Assembly (NCBI GenBank): GCA_945860205.1
Contig: CAMARK010000008.1
Coordinates: forward strand, 1-64,000
Direction: 5' to 3'
From: Reyranella massiliensis 521
GTDB taxonomy: Bacteria; Pseudomonadota; Alphaproteobacteria; Reyranellales; Reyranellaceae
DNA: 64,000 nucleotides
A program made the position numbers and the translations under genes. Positions 24,671 to 32,856 of this stretch are shown here, one piece after another. Position 1 is the stretch's first letter. Every line of letters begins with the position of its first letter. The notes under the pieces are model-generated. The model made no database searches, was not told the origin of the DNA, and saw only the letters and a program-made list of their open reading frames with translations.

Positions 24671-25411
24671 TTATCCGAGCAGCTTTGCGAGGCCCTTGGA
24701 GAGGTTGATGCTCGGCACGGGCGCGGGACGGGCGAGCGCACCGCTACTGGCCTTGACCGGTTTCTGGCGCGCCAGCCCCTCGGCCATCGAGATCGCGCAA
24801 GCAACCCCATCGAGAAGAGGGGCATCGACCATGGTCTTCAGTTTGGCGGCCAGGCCCGCGAGGCCCGCACCACCCAGGATGACGACGTCGGCGCCGTCCT
24901 CGCGGACGCAGGCGGTGCAGCCTTTGGCGAGCAGTGCCATGGCTGCCTTGGGGTTGCGGGCGATGTCGGCGCCGGTCGGCGCCACGGTCCGCACGGAGGC
25001 GAGGCGCGAGGTGAGGCCGTGGCTCGCCACGAATTCCTCGAGCATCGACTTCCAGCGTTCGCCGCCGGTCACGATCGAAAAGCGGTTGCCCATGGCGCAG
25101 GCCTGCAGGATCGACGCATCAGCCATGCCGACCACCGGCACGGGGCTCACTTCCTTCAGCGCCGCGAGACCGGGATCGCCGAAGCAGGCCAGCACGACGG
25201 CGTCCTTGCGTCCCTTGTCGTTCGCCAGCGCGTCGAGCGCGGCGTGGCCGGCAATCGCATAGGCCGCGCGCGAGGCGATGTAGCGCGGCCCGAAGCTGCC
25301 GGTCAGCGCGCGCAGTTTCGTATCCGGCCGAGCGAAGCGCTTCGCGGTCTTCAGCACCAGGTCGGTGATCGAGGCCGTCGTGTTGGGATTGATCAGCAAG
25401 ATGTCGGTCAC
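24671..25411 (-). CDS. Asp/Glu/hydantoin racemase-family protein, one catalytic Cys lost
   Basis: A 246-residue protein of the Asp/Glu/hydantoin racemase superfamily (DILLINPNTTASIT start; VVLACFGDPGLAALKE with the first catalytic Cys; VGMADASI). The second catalytic position, normally Gly-Cys-Ala-Gly, reads Gly-Gly-Ala-Gly (ILGGAGLAGL), so a two-base racemisation is unlikely. It could instead be a decarboxylase or isomerase of the same fold, such as arylmalonate-decarboxylase-like enzymes, which use one Cys. GTG 25411 overlaps the upstream TGA (GTGA), so translation is coupled to the glycosylase gene. Confidence 0.85.
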   Translation of the reverse strand: MTDILLINPNTTASITDLVLKTAKRFARPDTKLRALTGSFGPRYIASRAAYAIAGHAALDALANDKGRKDAVVLACFGDPGLAALKEVSPVPVVGMADASILQACAMGNRFSIVTGGERWKSMLEEFVASHGLTSRLASVRTVAPTGADIARNPKAAMALLAKGCTACVREDGADVVILGGAGLAGLAAKLKTMVDAPLLDGVACAISMAEGLARQKPVKASSGALARPAPVPSINLSKGLAKLLG

Positions 25412-26139
25412 GTCTGCATGCCCTCGCGCAGCCGCTCGGCCGGATGATTCTCGCCGATCGACATCGAGCAGATACGCGAGATGTGGGTGAGCGGCAGGCC
25501 TGTCTCCTTGGCCCATTCGTTGAGCTGCGCCTGCGCCAGCCTGAGATCCTTCTTCGACGTGCCCTTTTCGCTGATTGGCACGCCCGAATCGCGCAGGCAG
25601 AGCATCAGGTCGTTGGTCAGGATGAAGGAGTCGCGGCCCAGGAAGCGCAGCAGGTACTGGCAGCTATTGCCGCCCAGCCTGGAGCCGCGCTTGGCGAGCA
25701 CTTCCATCAGGCCGATCTGATCGTCGACGGGCCAAGTGGCCAGGAACTTGCCGAAGCTTCCGTGGTCGGCCGCGATATCGCTCACGAACCTGGCGTTCTC
25801 GCGCACCGACTTGATCTTCTGCGGATTGCGGACGATGCGCTTGTCGGAGGCGAGGTCGTGCCAGAACTCGGCGGGCTGGAATAGGAGCCGCTTCGGATTG
25901 AAGCCGAGGAACGCCTCCTCGAAGCCCGGCCATTTCTGGTCGATCACGCGCCACACGAAGCCGGCCGAGAAAACCCGCCGCGCCATCTCGGCCAGCACGC
26001 GATCGTCGCTAAGCTTCGCGAGGTCCTTGTTGTTGCGCTTCTTCGAAAGGAGCGACGTCAGCACCTTCTCGCCGCCCTTGCGTTTGGCGGCACGCTCTCG
26101 GATGCGCTTGAAGGGCACTCTTGCCGCAACTTTGGCCAA
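25408..26139 (-). CDS. Tag-like (3-methyladenine DNA glycosylase I family) protein
   Basis: About 243 residues resembling the adenine-glycosylase (Tag) family: SDDRVLAEMARRVFSAGFVWRVI-DQKWPGFEEAF-GF, VRENARFVSDIAADHGSFGKFLATW and RFLGRDSFILTND-L. The classical Tag zinc cysteines at the N-terminus are not present; instead a lysine/arginine-rich extension (residues 1-35) precedes. TTG 26139 is chosen because GGAG lies eight bases upstream, five bases after the previous stop. It sits oddly in a catabolic operon; a base-excision role is inference from the fold. Confidence 0.78.
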   Translation of the reverse strand: MAKVAARVPFKRIRERAAKRKGGEKVLTSLLSKKRNNKDLAKLSDDRVLAEMARRVFSAGFVWRVIDQKWPGFEEAFLGFNPKRLLFQPAEFWHDLASDKRIVRNPQKIKSVRENARFVSDIAADHGSFGKFLATWPVDDQIGLMEVLAKRGSRLGGNSCQYLLRFLGRDSFILTNDLMLCLRDSGVPISEKGTSKKDLRLAQAQLNEWAKETGLPLTHISRICSMSIGENHPAERLREGMQT

Positions 26140-26144
26140 GGGAG

Positions 26145-26909
26145 CTACTCCAGCCAGCCGTCGAAGAAGTCGAAGACGCTGGCCTTGAACAGCGGATGGC
26201 CGATGCACGAGAAGTGATCGCAGCCCGGCAGCGTCACCGCCTTGGCGCCGGGAATGGCGTCGGCCAGTCCCTGCGGCGGCCCGGCGAGCTGGTCGCGGGC
26301 GCCGGCCACGACCAGGGTCGGCCGGCTGATCGCCATCAGCGAGTCGCGCGTGAGCGGCACGCGGGCGCCGCGCGAGCAGGCCGCTAAGGCGAGGCGATCC
26401 TCCTTCTGCTCGTCGGCGAAGTGGCGAAAGCTTTTCAGCATCGGATCGCTGATCGAGTCGGGTGATTCGGCCTCCATGGCCTCGGCCATCGCCCCTTCCT
26501 CGCGCGGCGGATCGAACATCCTGGCGCCGACGCCTGCCACCACGAGATGGTCGATGCGGCTGCCATCGACGAGAGCGGCGGTCAGCGAGATGTGCGAGCC
26601 CATGGAGAAGCCCAGCAGATGAGCGCGCTCGACGCCGGCATGATCCATCAGGGCAAAGACATCGCGCGCCATCGCGTCGCGGTCGTACCTGGCGGGATCG
26701 TGCGGCTTGGCGCTTTCACCATGGCCGCGATTGTCGAGGGCGAAGCCGCGCAGGCCCTTGGACGCGATGGCATCGTACCAGCCCATGCGCTTCCAGTTCT
26801 CGTACCGGTTGGCGGAAAAGCCGTGCACCAGCACGATCGCCTTTTTGGCGTCGGCGGGACCGAATTCGTCGTAGGCCAGCGAGAGCCCATCGGAGGTGAA
26901 CTGAGCCAT
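26145..26909 (-). CDS. Alpha/beta hydrolase
   Basis: A 254-residue alpha/beta hydrolase. It has HGFSANRYENW, a nucleophile elbow G-F-S-M-G-S, a candidate acid in VAGARDQ and a late His in GCDHFSCIG. DNRGHGES is the family's classic loop. No signal peptide is visible. It is the first gene of the six-gene minus operon and diverges from the sulfatase gene over 88 bp in which I see no clear promoter motif. Substrate unknown. Confidence 0.9.
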   Translation of the reverse strand: MAQFTSDGLSLAYDEFGPADAKKAIVLVHGFSANRYENWKRMGWYDAIASKGLRGFALDNRGHGESAKPHDPARYDRDAMARDVFALMDHAGVERAHLLGFSMGSHISLTAALVDGSRIDHLVVAGVGARMFDPPREEGAMAEAMEAESPDSISDPMLKSFRHFADEQKEDRLALAACSRGARVPLTRDSLMAISRPTLVVAGARDQLAGPPQGLADAIPGAKAVTLPGCDHFSCIGHPLFKASVFDFFDGWLE

Positions 26910-26997
26910 GACTTTCCCTAACCCGGGCCATGAATTGCGACAAGGTTGATCCAATGGGCCAAGTGTCGGACAACCGTTTTAACGAAAAGGGAAACGC

Positions 26998-29214
26998 ATG
27001 ACGCAGCCACATTGGCCAGAGGCCCCGAAACGGCCCCTCGGTATTCAAGGGGGCGGCGCGCCCAACATCCTGGTCATCCTGTTCGACGATGTCGGCTTCT
27101 CCGACCTCGGCTGCTACGGCTCGCCGATCGCCACGCCCACCATCGATGCCATCGCCGGCCGAGGCCTGCGCTACACCGGCTTCCATACGACGGCCATGTG
27201 CTCGACCACGCGCGCAGCCCTTCTGACGGGCCGCAACCACCATTCGGTCGGCGTCGGCTGCCTCGCCAATTTCGATTCGGGCTATCCCGGCTATCGCGGC
27301 AAGATTTCGAAGGAAGCCGGCACCATCGCCGAGATGCTGCGCCCGCACGGCTATCGCAACTACATGCTGGGCAAGTGGCACGTGACGCCACTTACCGAAT
27401 CGGGTGCGACCGGTCCGTTCGACGGCTGGCCGCTCGGTCGCGGCTTCGACCGCTACTACGGCTTCATGGATGCCGAGACGGATCAGTACGCACCTGAGCT
27501 GGTGCGCGACAACACGCCGGTCGATCCGCCCGGCACCTTCGCCACCGGCTATCACCTCACGTCCGATCTGGTCGACCAGGGCATCCGCTACATCGCCGAC
27601 CATGTCGGCGACAATGCCGAGACGCCTTGGTTGATGTGGCTGGCCCCAGGCGCCTGTCATGCGCCGCATCAGGCGCCGTTCGATCTCATTGACAAGTACG
27701 ACGTCCTCTTCGCCGAAGGCTGGGACGTGGAGCGCGAGAGGCGGCTCGCCCGCCAGATTGCGCTCGGCATCGTGCCCAAGGGCACGCGACTGCCACCGCG
27801 CAACGATGCCGTGCGGCCGTGGGCCGAGGTGCCCGACGGTGAGAAGCGGCTCTTCTCGCGCCTGCAGGCCGCCTACGCCGCCATGCTCGACCACGCCGAC
27901 CAGCACATCGCGCGGCTGGTGAAGTTCCTCGAGACCGCTGGCCAGCTCGACGACACGCTGGTCATCGTCATGTCCGACAACGGCGCCAGCCAGGAGGGCG
28001 GACCCTTCGGCCTGGTCAATGCCATGGGTCCGTACAATCTCCGTCGCGAGCCGATGGAGGAGAAGATCGCGCGCATCGGCGACATCGGTGGTCCCGATAC
28101 GCATTCCAACTTTCCGCTGGGCTGGGGCATGGCCGCCAACACGCCGCTCCGCCGCTATAAGCAGAACACGCATGGTGGCGGCATCCGCGATCCGCTGGTC
28201 ATGGCGTGGAACAAGGGCATCGCCGCCAGGGGCGAGCTGCGCCATCAGTTCTGCCACGCCAGCGATCTCGCGCCGACCTTGCTGGATATCGTCGGCGTAA
28301 AACCGCCCAAGGCGATCAATGGCGTAAAACAGATGGCGATCGAGGGCACGAGCTTTGCCAGGAGCCTGAAAAACCGCAAGGCCAAGTCCAAGTCCAAGCC
28401 GCAGTATTTCGAGATGTTCGGCCATCGTGGCCTGGTGCAGGACGGCTGGAAGGCCGTCTCCTTCCATCCGCCGGGCAGCGACTTCGCCAGCGACAAGTGG
28501 GAGCTCTACCATCTCGACAAGGACTTCAACGAACTCGACAACCTCGCCGAGCGCGAGCCCGAGCGGTTGGCGGCGATGGTCGAGGAATGGTGGCGTCAGG
28601 CCGAGAAGAGCAATGTGCTGCCGCTCGACGACCGCTTCGCGCCGCGCTTCGCCGACAATGCCAAGCGCTTCCATGGGCCGCGCAACCGCTTCGTGTTCCA
28701 TGCCGGCATGGGCCATGTGCCGACCGACGTGGCGCCCGACGTGCGCAACCGCACCTATACGATCGAGGCCGACGCGCAGGTCGACGGGCCGGCGACGGAG
28801 GGCGTACTGATCGCCCACGGCGACGCCACGACCGGCTACTCGCTCTACATGAAGGACGGCAAGCTCGCCTACGACATGAACATCGGCGGCGAGCATCACC
28901 TGATCGTCTCCGACCGTCCGGTGCCGGCCGGCAATCGGCAGCTCGGTGTGCGCATGCGGCGCAAGGACGGGCGCAACTTCGCCACCCTGCTGATCGACGG
29001 CGAGCCTGTCGGCGGCTTCGACACCCAGAACGGGTTCGTGAGCTTCATCTCCTGGTCGGGCCTCGACATCGGCCGCGACCGCTCGAGCCCGGTGTCGCAC
29101 TACCGGGCGCCGTTCGCCTTCACCGGCAAGCTGCGCAAGGTGACCGTGCTGATGGACGACGACCAGGTGCTCGACGCCAAGGCTGCGGCCGACGCGGCCC
29201 TCGCGCGCGAATGA
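26998..29214 (+). CDS. Sulfatase (arylsulfatase type)
   Basis: A 738-residue type I sulfatase without a signal peptide. Metal-binding Asp30-Asp31 lie in ILFDDVGFSDLGCYG. The active-site cysteine that becomes formylglycine is Cys68 in CSTTRAALLTGRNHH; the usual Pro/Ala at the third position is Thr. LMWLAPGACHAPHQAP and VMSDNGAS are the later core motifs, followed by a C-terminal beta-rich part (residues 560-738) of unknown role. It releases sulfate from sulfate esters. Its stop overlaps the MFS ATG by four bases (ATGA), so the enzyme and a transporter are coupled. Confidence 0.93.
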   Translation: MTQPHWPEAPKRPLGIQGGGAPNILVILFDDVGFSDLGCYGSPIATPTIDAIAGRGLRYTGFHTTAMCSTTRAALLTGRNHHSVGVGCLANFDSGYPGYRGKISKEAGTIAEMLRPHGYRNYMLGKWHVTPLTESGATGPFDGWPLGRGFDRYYGFMDAETDQYAPELVRDNTPVDPPGTFATGYHLTSDLVDQGIRYIADHVGDNAETPWLMWLAPGACHAPHQAPFDLIDKYDVLFAEGWDVERERRLARQIALGIVPKGTRLPPRNDAVRPWAEVPDGEKRLFSRLQAAYAAMLDHADQHIARLVKFLETAGQLDDTLVIVMSDNGASQEGGPFGLVNAMGPYNLRREPMEEKIARIGDIGGPDTHSNFPLGWGMAANTPLRRYKQNTHGGGIRDPLVMAWNKGIAARGELRHQFCHASDLAPTLLDIVGVKPPKAINGVKQMAIEGTSFARSLKNRKAKSKSKPQYFEMFGHRGLVQDGWKAVSFHPPGSDFASDKWELYHLDKDFNELDNLAEREPERLAAMVEEWWRQAEKSNVLPLDDRFAPRFADNAKRFHGPRNRFVFHAGMGHVPTDVAPDVRNRTYTIEADAQVDGPATEGVLIAHGDATTGYSLYMKDGKLAYDMNIGGEHHLIVSDRPVPAGNRQLGVRMRRKDGRNFATLLIDGEPVGGFDTQNGFVSFISWSGLDIGRDRSSPVSHYRAPFAFTGKLRKVTVLMDDDQVLDAKAAADAALARE

Positions 29215-30434
29215 CCGCTGCTGTCCAGAGTCCGGGAGTAGACAGCGCTTACGCCTGGCGGCTGGCGTTCGTCTCGATGCTTTGCATCACGTTGGGCGGC
29301 GGCGCTCTCTACCTGCCGGTGGTCGCGCTCAAGGAGATGGCCGCCGAGTTCGGCGAACGCCGTGCCGTGCCGTCGTTCGCCTACATGGTCGGCTTCTTCT
29401 TCATGGGCGTCGGCGGCGTTTTCATGGGCTGGCTGGCCGACCGCACCAGCCCGCGCGTGCCGCTGTTTATTGCCGGCGTCTCGATCCTGGCCGGCGGCTG
29501 GCTGGCCAGCAGCGGCGGCGAGCTGGCGCTCTACCTGGGCTATGCCATTCCGCTAGGCTTCCTCGGCAATTCCGCCACCTTCACGCCGGCCATGAACAAC
29601 ATCCAGGGCTGGTTCGACCGCCGCCGCAGCACGGCGGTGTCCCTCATCTCGGTGGGGCCCGCGATCTCGGGCTTCGTCTGGCCGCAGGTCTACCGCTGGC
29701 TGGTGCCCGAGGTCGGCTGGCGCGAGACGCTGGTGATCTACGGCGTGACGGCCGGCGTCCTGATCTTCTTGTGCGCGTTCTACATACGGCCCTCACCGAT
29801 GGCGCGCAGCAAGGCGGCGCGGCCGGCCGAGGATCATTCGGCCCTGCCGATGTCGTCGCGCTCGATCATGGTGGTGCTCTCGGCGGCGGGCTTCTGCTGC
29901 TGCACCGCCATGGCCGTGCCGTTCGTGCACATGGTGGCCTTCTGTGGCGACCTCGGCTTCTCGTCGGCGCGCGGCTCCGAGGCGATCGCGCTGATCCTGC
30001 TGACGGCGGTGGCCGCGACCTTCGCCATGGGCCGGCTCTCCGACTACATCGGCCCGATCAAGGTGAGCCTGCTCTGCGCCCTCATCCAGATCGCCTCGCT
30101 GGTCGGCTTCGTGTTCGTCGAGAGCCTGACGGGCATCTACACGCTCTCGGTCATCCACGGCATTCCCTACATCGCCATCGTGCAGGGCTACGCGCTGATC
30201 CTGCGTTATCTCTACGGCCCCACCATCGGCGGCTGGCGCCTGGGCGTGGTCATGCTGTTTGCCATGGCGGGCATGGCGGTCGGCGGCTGGCTGGGCGGCG
30301 CGATCTTCGACGCCACGCTCTCCTACCGCTCGGCCTTCGAGGCAGCCCTTGCCTTCAATCTCCTGAACCTGATGCTGCTCGGCCTGCTCTACTTCGCCCA
30401 GCGCCGGCGCAGCGCCGTGATCAACTTGCCGTAA
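29211..30434 (+). CDS. MFS transporter
   Basis: A 407-residue MFS protein with about 12 membrane segments. Its motifs include GWLADRTSPRVPLF, NNIQGWFDRRRSTAVSLISVGPAISGF (as in monocarboxylate/oxalate-formate antiporter-like carriers) and MGRLSDYIGPIKVSLL. It is coupled by ATGA overlap to the sulfatase and lies 14 bp before the amidase, so it probably moves the sulfated compound or its product. Direction is not determinable. Confidence 0.92.
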   Translation: MTAAVQSPGVDSAYAWRLAFVSMLCITLGGGALYLPVVALKEMAAEFGERRAVPSFAYMVGFFFMGVGGVFMGWLADRTSPRVPLFIAGVSILAGGWLASSGGELALYLGYAIPLGFLGNSATFTPAMNNIQGWFDRRRSTAVSLISVGPAISGFVWPQVYRWLVPEVGWRETLVIYGVTAGVLIFLCAFYIRPSPMARSKAARPAEDHSALPMSSRSIMVVLSAAGFCCCTAMAVPFVHMVAFCGDLGFSSARGSEAIALILLTAVAATFAMGRLSDYIGPIKVSLLCALIQIASLVGFVFVESLTGIYTLSVIHGIPYIAIVQGYALILRYLYGPTIGGWRLGVVMLFAMAGMAVGGWLGGAIFDATLSYRSAFEAALAFNLLNLMLLGLLYFAQRRRSAVINLP

Positions 30435-30448
30435 GACCGAGGACACTC

Positions 30449-31900
30449 ATGAGCGACGATCTCTGGAAGATGACGGCGGTCGAGGCGGTGACGCGGCTGA
30501 AGAAGCGCGAGATTTCCCCGCTCGACTTGATCGAGGCCTCGGCAAAGCGCATCGCCGCAGTCGAGCCCAACGTGAACGCGCTTCCCACTCTGTGCCTCGA
30601 TCGCGCCCGCGATCACGCCAAACGGATCATGGCCGGCGGCGCAGCCTGCGAAGCCTCTGGCGAAGCAGGCTGGATGGCCGGCCTGCCGGTCTCGATCAAG
30701 GACCTGACGGACGTGGCCGGCGTGCGCACCACCTACGGCTCGCCGATCTTCGCCGATCATGTGCCAGTCAAGTCGCATCCGCTGGTCGAGCGCATCGAGC
30801 GTAAGGGCGGCATCGTCATGGGAAAGTCCAACACACCGGAGTTTGGCGCCGGCGGCAGCACCTTCAACGAAGTGTTTGGCCGCACGCGCAATCCCTGGAA
30901 CACCTCGCTCACCTGTGGCGGGTCGACCGGTGGCGGCTCCGTCTCGGTGGCGACCGGCGAGGTCTGGCTGGCGCACGGCTCCGATCATGGCGGCTCGCTG
31001 CGCCGTCCCGGCACCTACTGCTCGACCGTCGGCATCCGGCCATCGCCCGGCCGCGTCACGCGCGGCACGTCCAACAACCTCTGGTCGCCGCAGTCGGTGC
31101 AGGGGCCGATGGCGCGCAACGTCGCCGATCTGGCGCTGTTCCTCGACGCCATGGCCGGATTCTGCCCGCACGACCCCATGACCTTCGATGCGCCCGCCCT
31201 GTCGTTCAGCGCCGCGGTCGCCAGGCCCATGGCGCCGAAGCGGGTGGCCTTCAGCATCGATTTCGGCGGCAGATTCGAGGTCGACGGCGAGATCCGCGAG
31301 ATCTGCGCCAGGATGGCGCGGCGCTTCGAGGAGCTGGGCTGCATCGTCGAGGAGGCCTCGCCCGATTTCGGGCCGGTCGACAACGTGTTCATGGCGCTGC
31401 GCAGCCAGCAGTTCGTCGTCGACCGCGAGCAGCAGATCGAGCAGCACCGCGACAAGATCAAGCCCGACATCATCTGGAACACCGAGCTTGGCCTCGCGCA
31501 GACCGCGAGCCGGCTGGCCTGGGCCGAACGCGAGCGGGCGGCGCTCTACCGGCGCATGGGCGCGTTCTTCCAGACCTACGACCTGTTCGTGACGCCGGGC
31601 GCGCCGACCGCCGCCTTCGACGTCAACCTGCGCGCGCCCGCCACCATCGCCGGCAAGAAGCTCGAGAACTACATGGCGGGCTCGACCCTCAACTCGGCCA
31701 TCACCGTGACGGGCTGCCCCGCCATCGCCGTGCCCTGCGGCTTCGACAAGTACGGCCGGCCCGTTGGCCTCCAACTGGTCGGCAGGCCCCGGGGCGAGGC
31801 GGCGTTGCTGCAGGCTGCCGTCCTCTACGAGCAGTTGATTGGCTTGGATCGCCTGCTACCCATCGACCCCAGGCCCGGAACCGTGCCACCATCGGACTAG
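30449..31900 (+). CDS. Amidase (amidase signature family)
   Basis: A 483-residue amidase-signature hydrolase. The Ser-cisSer-Lys triad is visible as Lys84 (VSIKDL), Ser159 (CGGSTGG) and Ser183 (HGGSLRRP), with the 24-residue Ser-Ser spacing of the family; the signature region GGSTGGGSVSVATG differs a little from the standard GGSSGG. It hydrolyses C-N bonds of amides or ureas in the cytoplasm. It follows the MFS gene by 14 bp. A REP palindrome directly after the stop probably ends or stabilises the transcript. Confidence 0.93.
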   Translation: MSDDLWKMTAVEAVTRLKKREISPLDLIEASAKRIAAVEPNVNALPTLCLDRARDHAKRIMAGGAACEASGEAGWMAGLPVSIKDLTDVAGVRTTYGSPIFADHVPVKSHPLVERIERKGGIVMGKSNTPEFGAGGSTFNEVFGRTRNPWNTSLTCGGSTGGGSVSVATGEVWLAHGSDHGGSLRRPGTYCSTVGIRPSPGRVTRGTSNNLWSPQSVQGPMARNVADLALFLDAMAGFCPHDPMTFDAPALSFSAAVARPMAPKRVAFSIDFGGRFEVDGEIREICARMARRFEELGCIVEEASPDFGPVDNVFMALRSQQFVVDREQQIEQHRDKIKPDIIWNTELGLAQTASRLAWAERERAALYRRMGAFFQTYDLFVTPGAPTAAFDVNLRAPATIAGKKLENYMAGSTLNSAITVTGCPAIAVPCGFDKYGRPVGLQLVGRPRGEAALLQAAVLYEQLIGLDRLLPIDPRPGTVPPSD

Positions 31901-31909
31901 TGACGATAA

Positions 31910-32015
31910 CCTCACCCTGAGGAGCGGCCCATAGGGCCGCGTCTCGAAGGGTGGGAGCGAGCACTGCGTGTGTTGCCCATCCTTCGAGACGCGCTGCGCG
32001 CTCCTCAGGATGAGG
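31910..32015. repeat. REP/BIME-type palindromic element
   Basis: Two imperfect inverted arms, 31910-31955 and 31976-32015. The left arm holds CCTCACCCTGAGGAGCG and CGTCTCGAAGGGTGGG; the right arm holds CCCATCCTTCGAGACGCG and CGCTCCTCAGGATGAGG, separated by a 20-base loop. It fills the gap between the amidase and the SDR. Elements of this sequence are common between genes in alphaproteobacterial chromosomes. Confidence 0.85.
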
Positions 32016-32039
32016 AGCGAGCGGTAGGGGAGAGAGTCC

Positions 32040-32822
32040 ATGCGGGTCGTGATCACGGGCGCGAGCCGGGGGATCGGTCGGGCGACGGCACTGAAGCTCG
32101 CGGCCGACGGCGCCGAGGCGCTGACCCTCTGCGACGTGGCCTATCTCGACGAGCTCGAGGCGCTGGCGGCCAATCTCCGGACGTCGGGCTGCAAGGTCCA
32201 CGCGCTGCGGGCCGACATGGTCAGGCCCAACGAACCCGCGCGGGTGATCGCCGCCGCGGTCAAGGCGATGGGCGGCATCAGCGGCATCGTCGGCAATGCC
32301 GGCATTGCCGCCCCCGCCAAGCTGGTCGATCTCGACGTCGCGACCTGGGATCGCATTTTCAACATCAACCTCCGGGCCAACTGGCTGCTGGCCAAGGCGG
32401 CGTATCCGCATCTCCGGAAGTCGAAGGGCGCCATCGTGATGGTGTCGTCGATGTCCGGCGTCATGCCGCAGCTCCCGACCGGCGCCTACAGCCCGGCCAA
32501 GGCAGCCCTGATCATGCTCGCCGAGATGATGGCGATGGAATGGGGACCCGATGGCATCCGCGCCAATTCGGTCTGCCCCGGCTTCGTCCATACCTCGATG
32601 ACCGACGCGATCTACAGCCAGCCCAAGCTGGCGCGCGGCCGCGCCAAGCTGGTGCCGCTGGGCCGCGTCGCCAAGCCGGGCGACATTGCCGACGCCATCG
32701 CTTTCCTGCTGAGCCCGGAGGCGGGCTACATCACCGGCCAGGCGCTGGTGGTGGATGGCGGCCTCACGCGGTCGATCCTCAATCATGCGCCGGGTGTCGC
32801 CGCCACGCCGAAGGGAAAGTGA
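32040..32822 (+). CDS. SDR-family oxidoreductase
   Basis: A 260-residue short-chain dehydrogenase. It has TGASRGIG at the N-terminus, GNAGIA, catalytic Ser in MVSSMSG and Tyr-x3-Lys in YSPAKAA; the end VVDGGLTRS is typical of the FabG-like group. ATG 32040 gives the short N-terminus (MRVVITGAS). It is separated from the amidase by the REP element and 34 bp before the amidohydrolase gene, so may be transcribed with the latter. Substrate unknown. Confidence 0.92.
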   Translation: MRVVITGASRGIGRATALKLAADGAEALTLCDVAYLDELEALAANLRTSGCKVHALRADMVRPNEPARVIAAAVKAMGGISGIVGNAGIAAPAKLVDLDVATWDRIFNINLRANWLLAKAAYPHLRKSKGAIVMVSSMSGVMPQLPTGAYSPAKAALIMLAEMMAMEWGPDGIRANSVCPGFVHTSMTDAIYSQPKLARGRAKLVPLGRVAKPGDIADAIAFLLSPEAGYITGQALVVDGGLTRSILNHAPGVAATPKGK

Positions 32823-32856
32823 AACCTAGCCAGCTTCCGATGCACGGAGACAAGCC

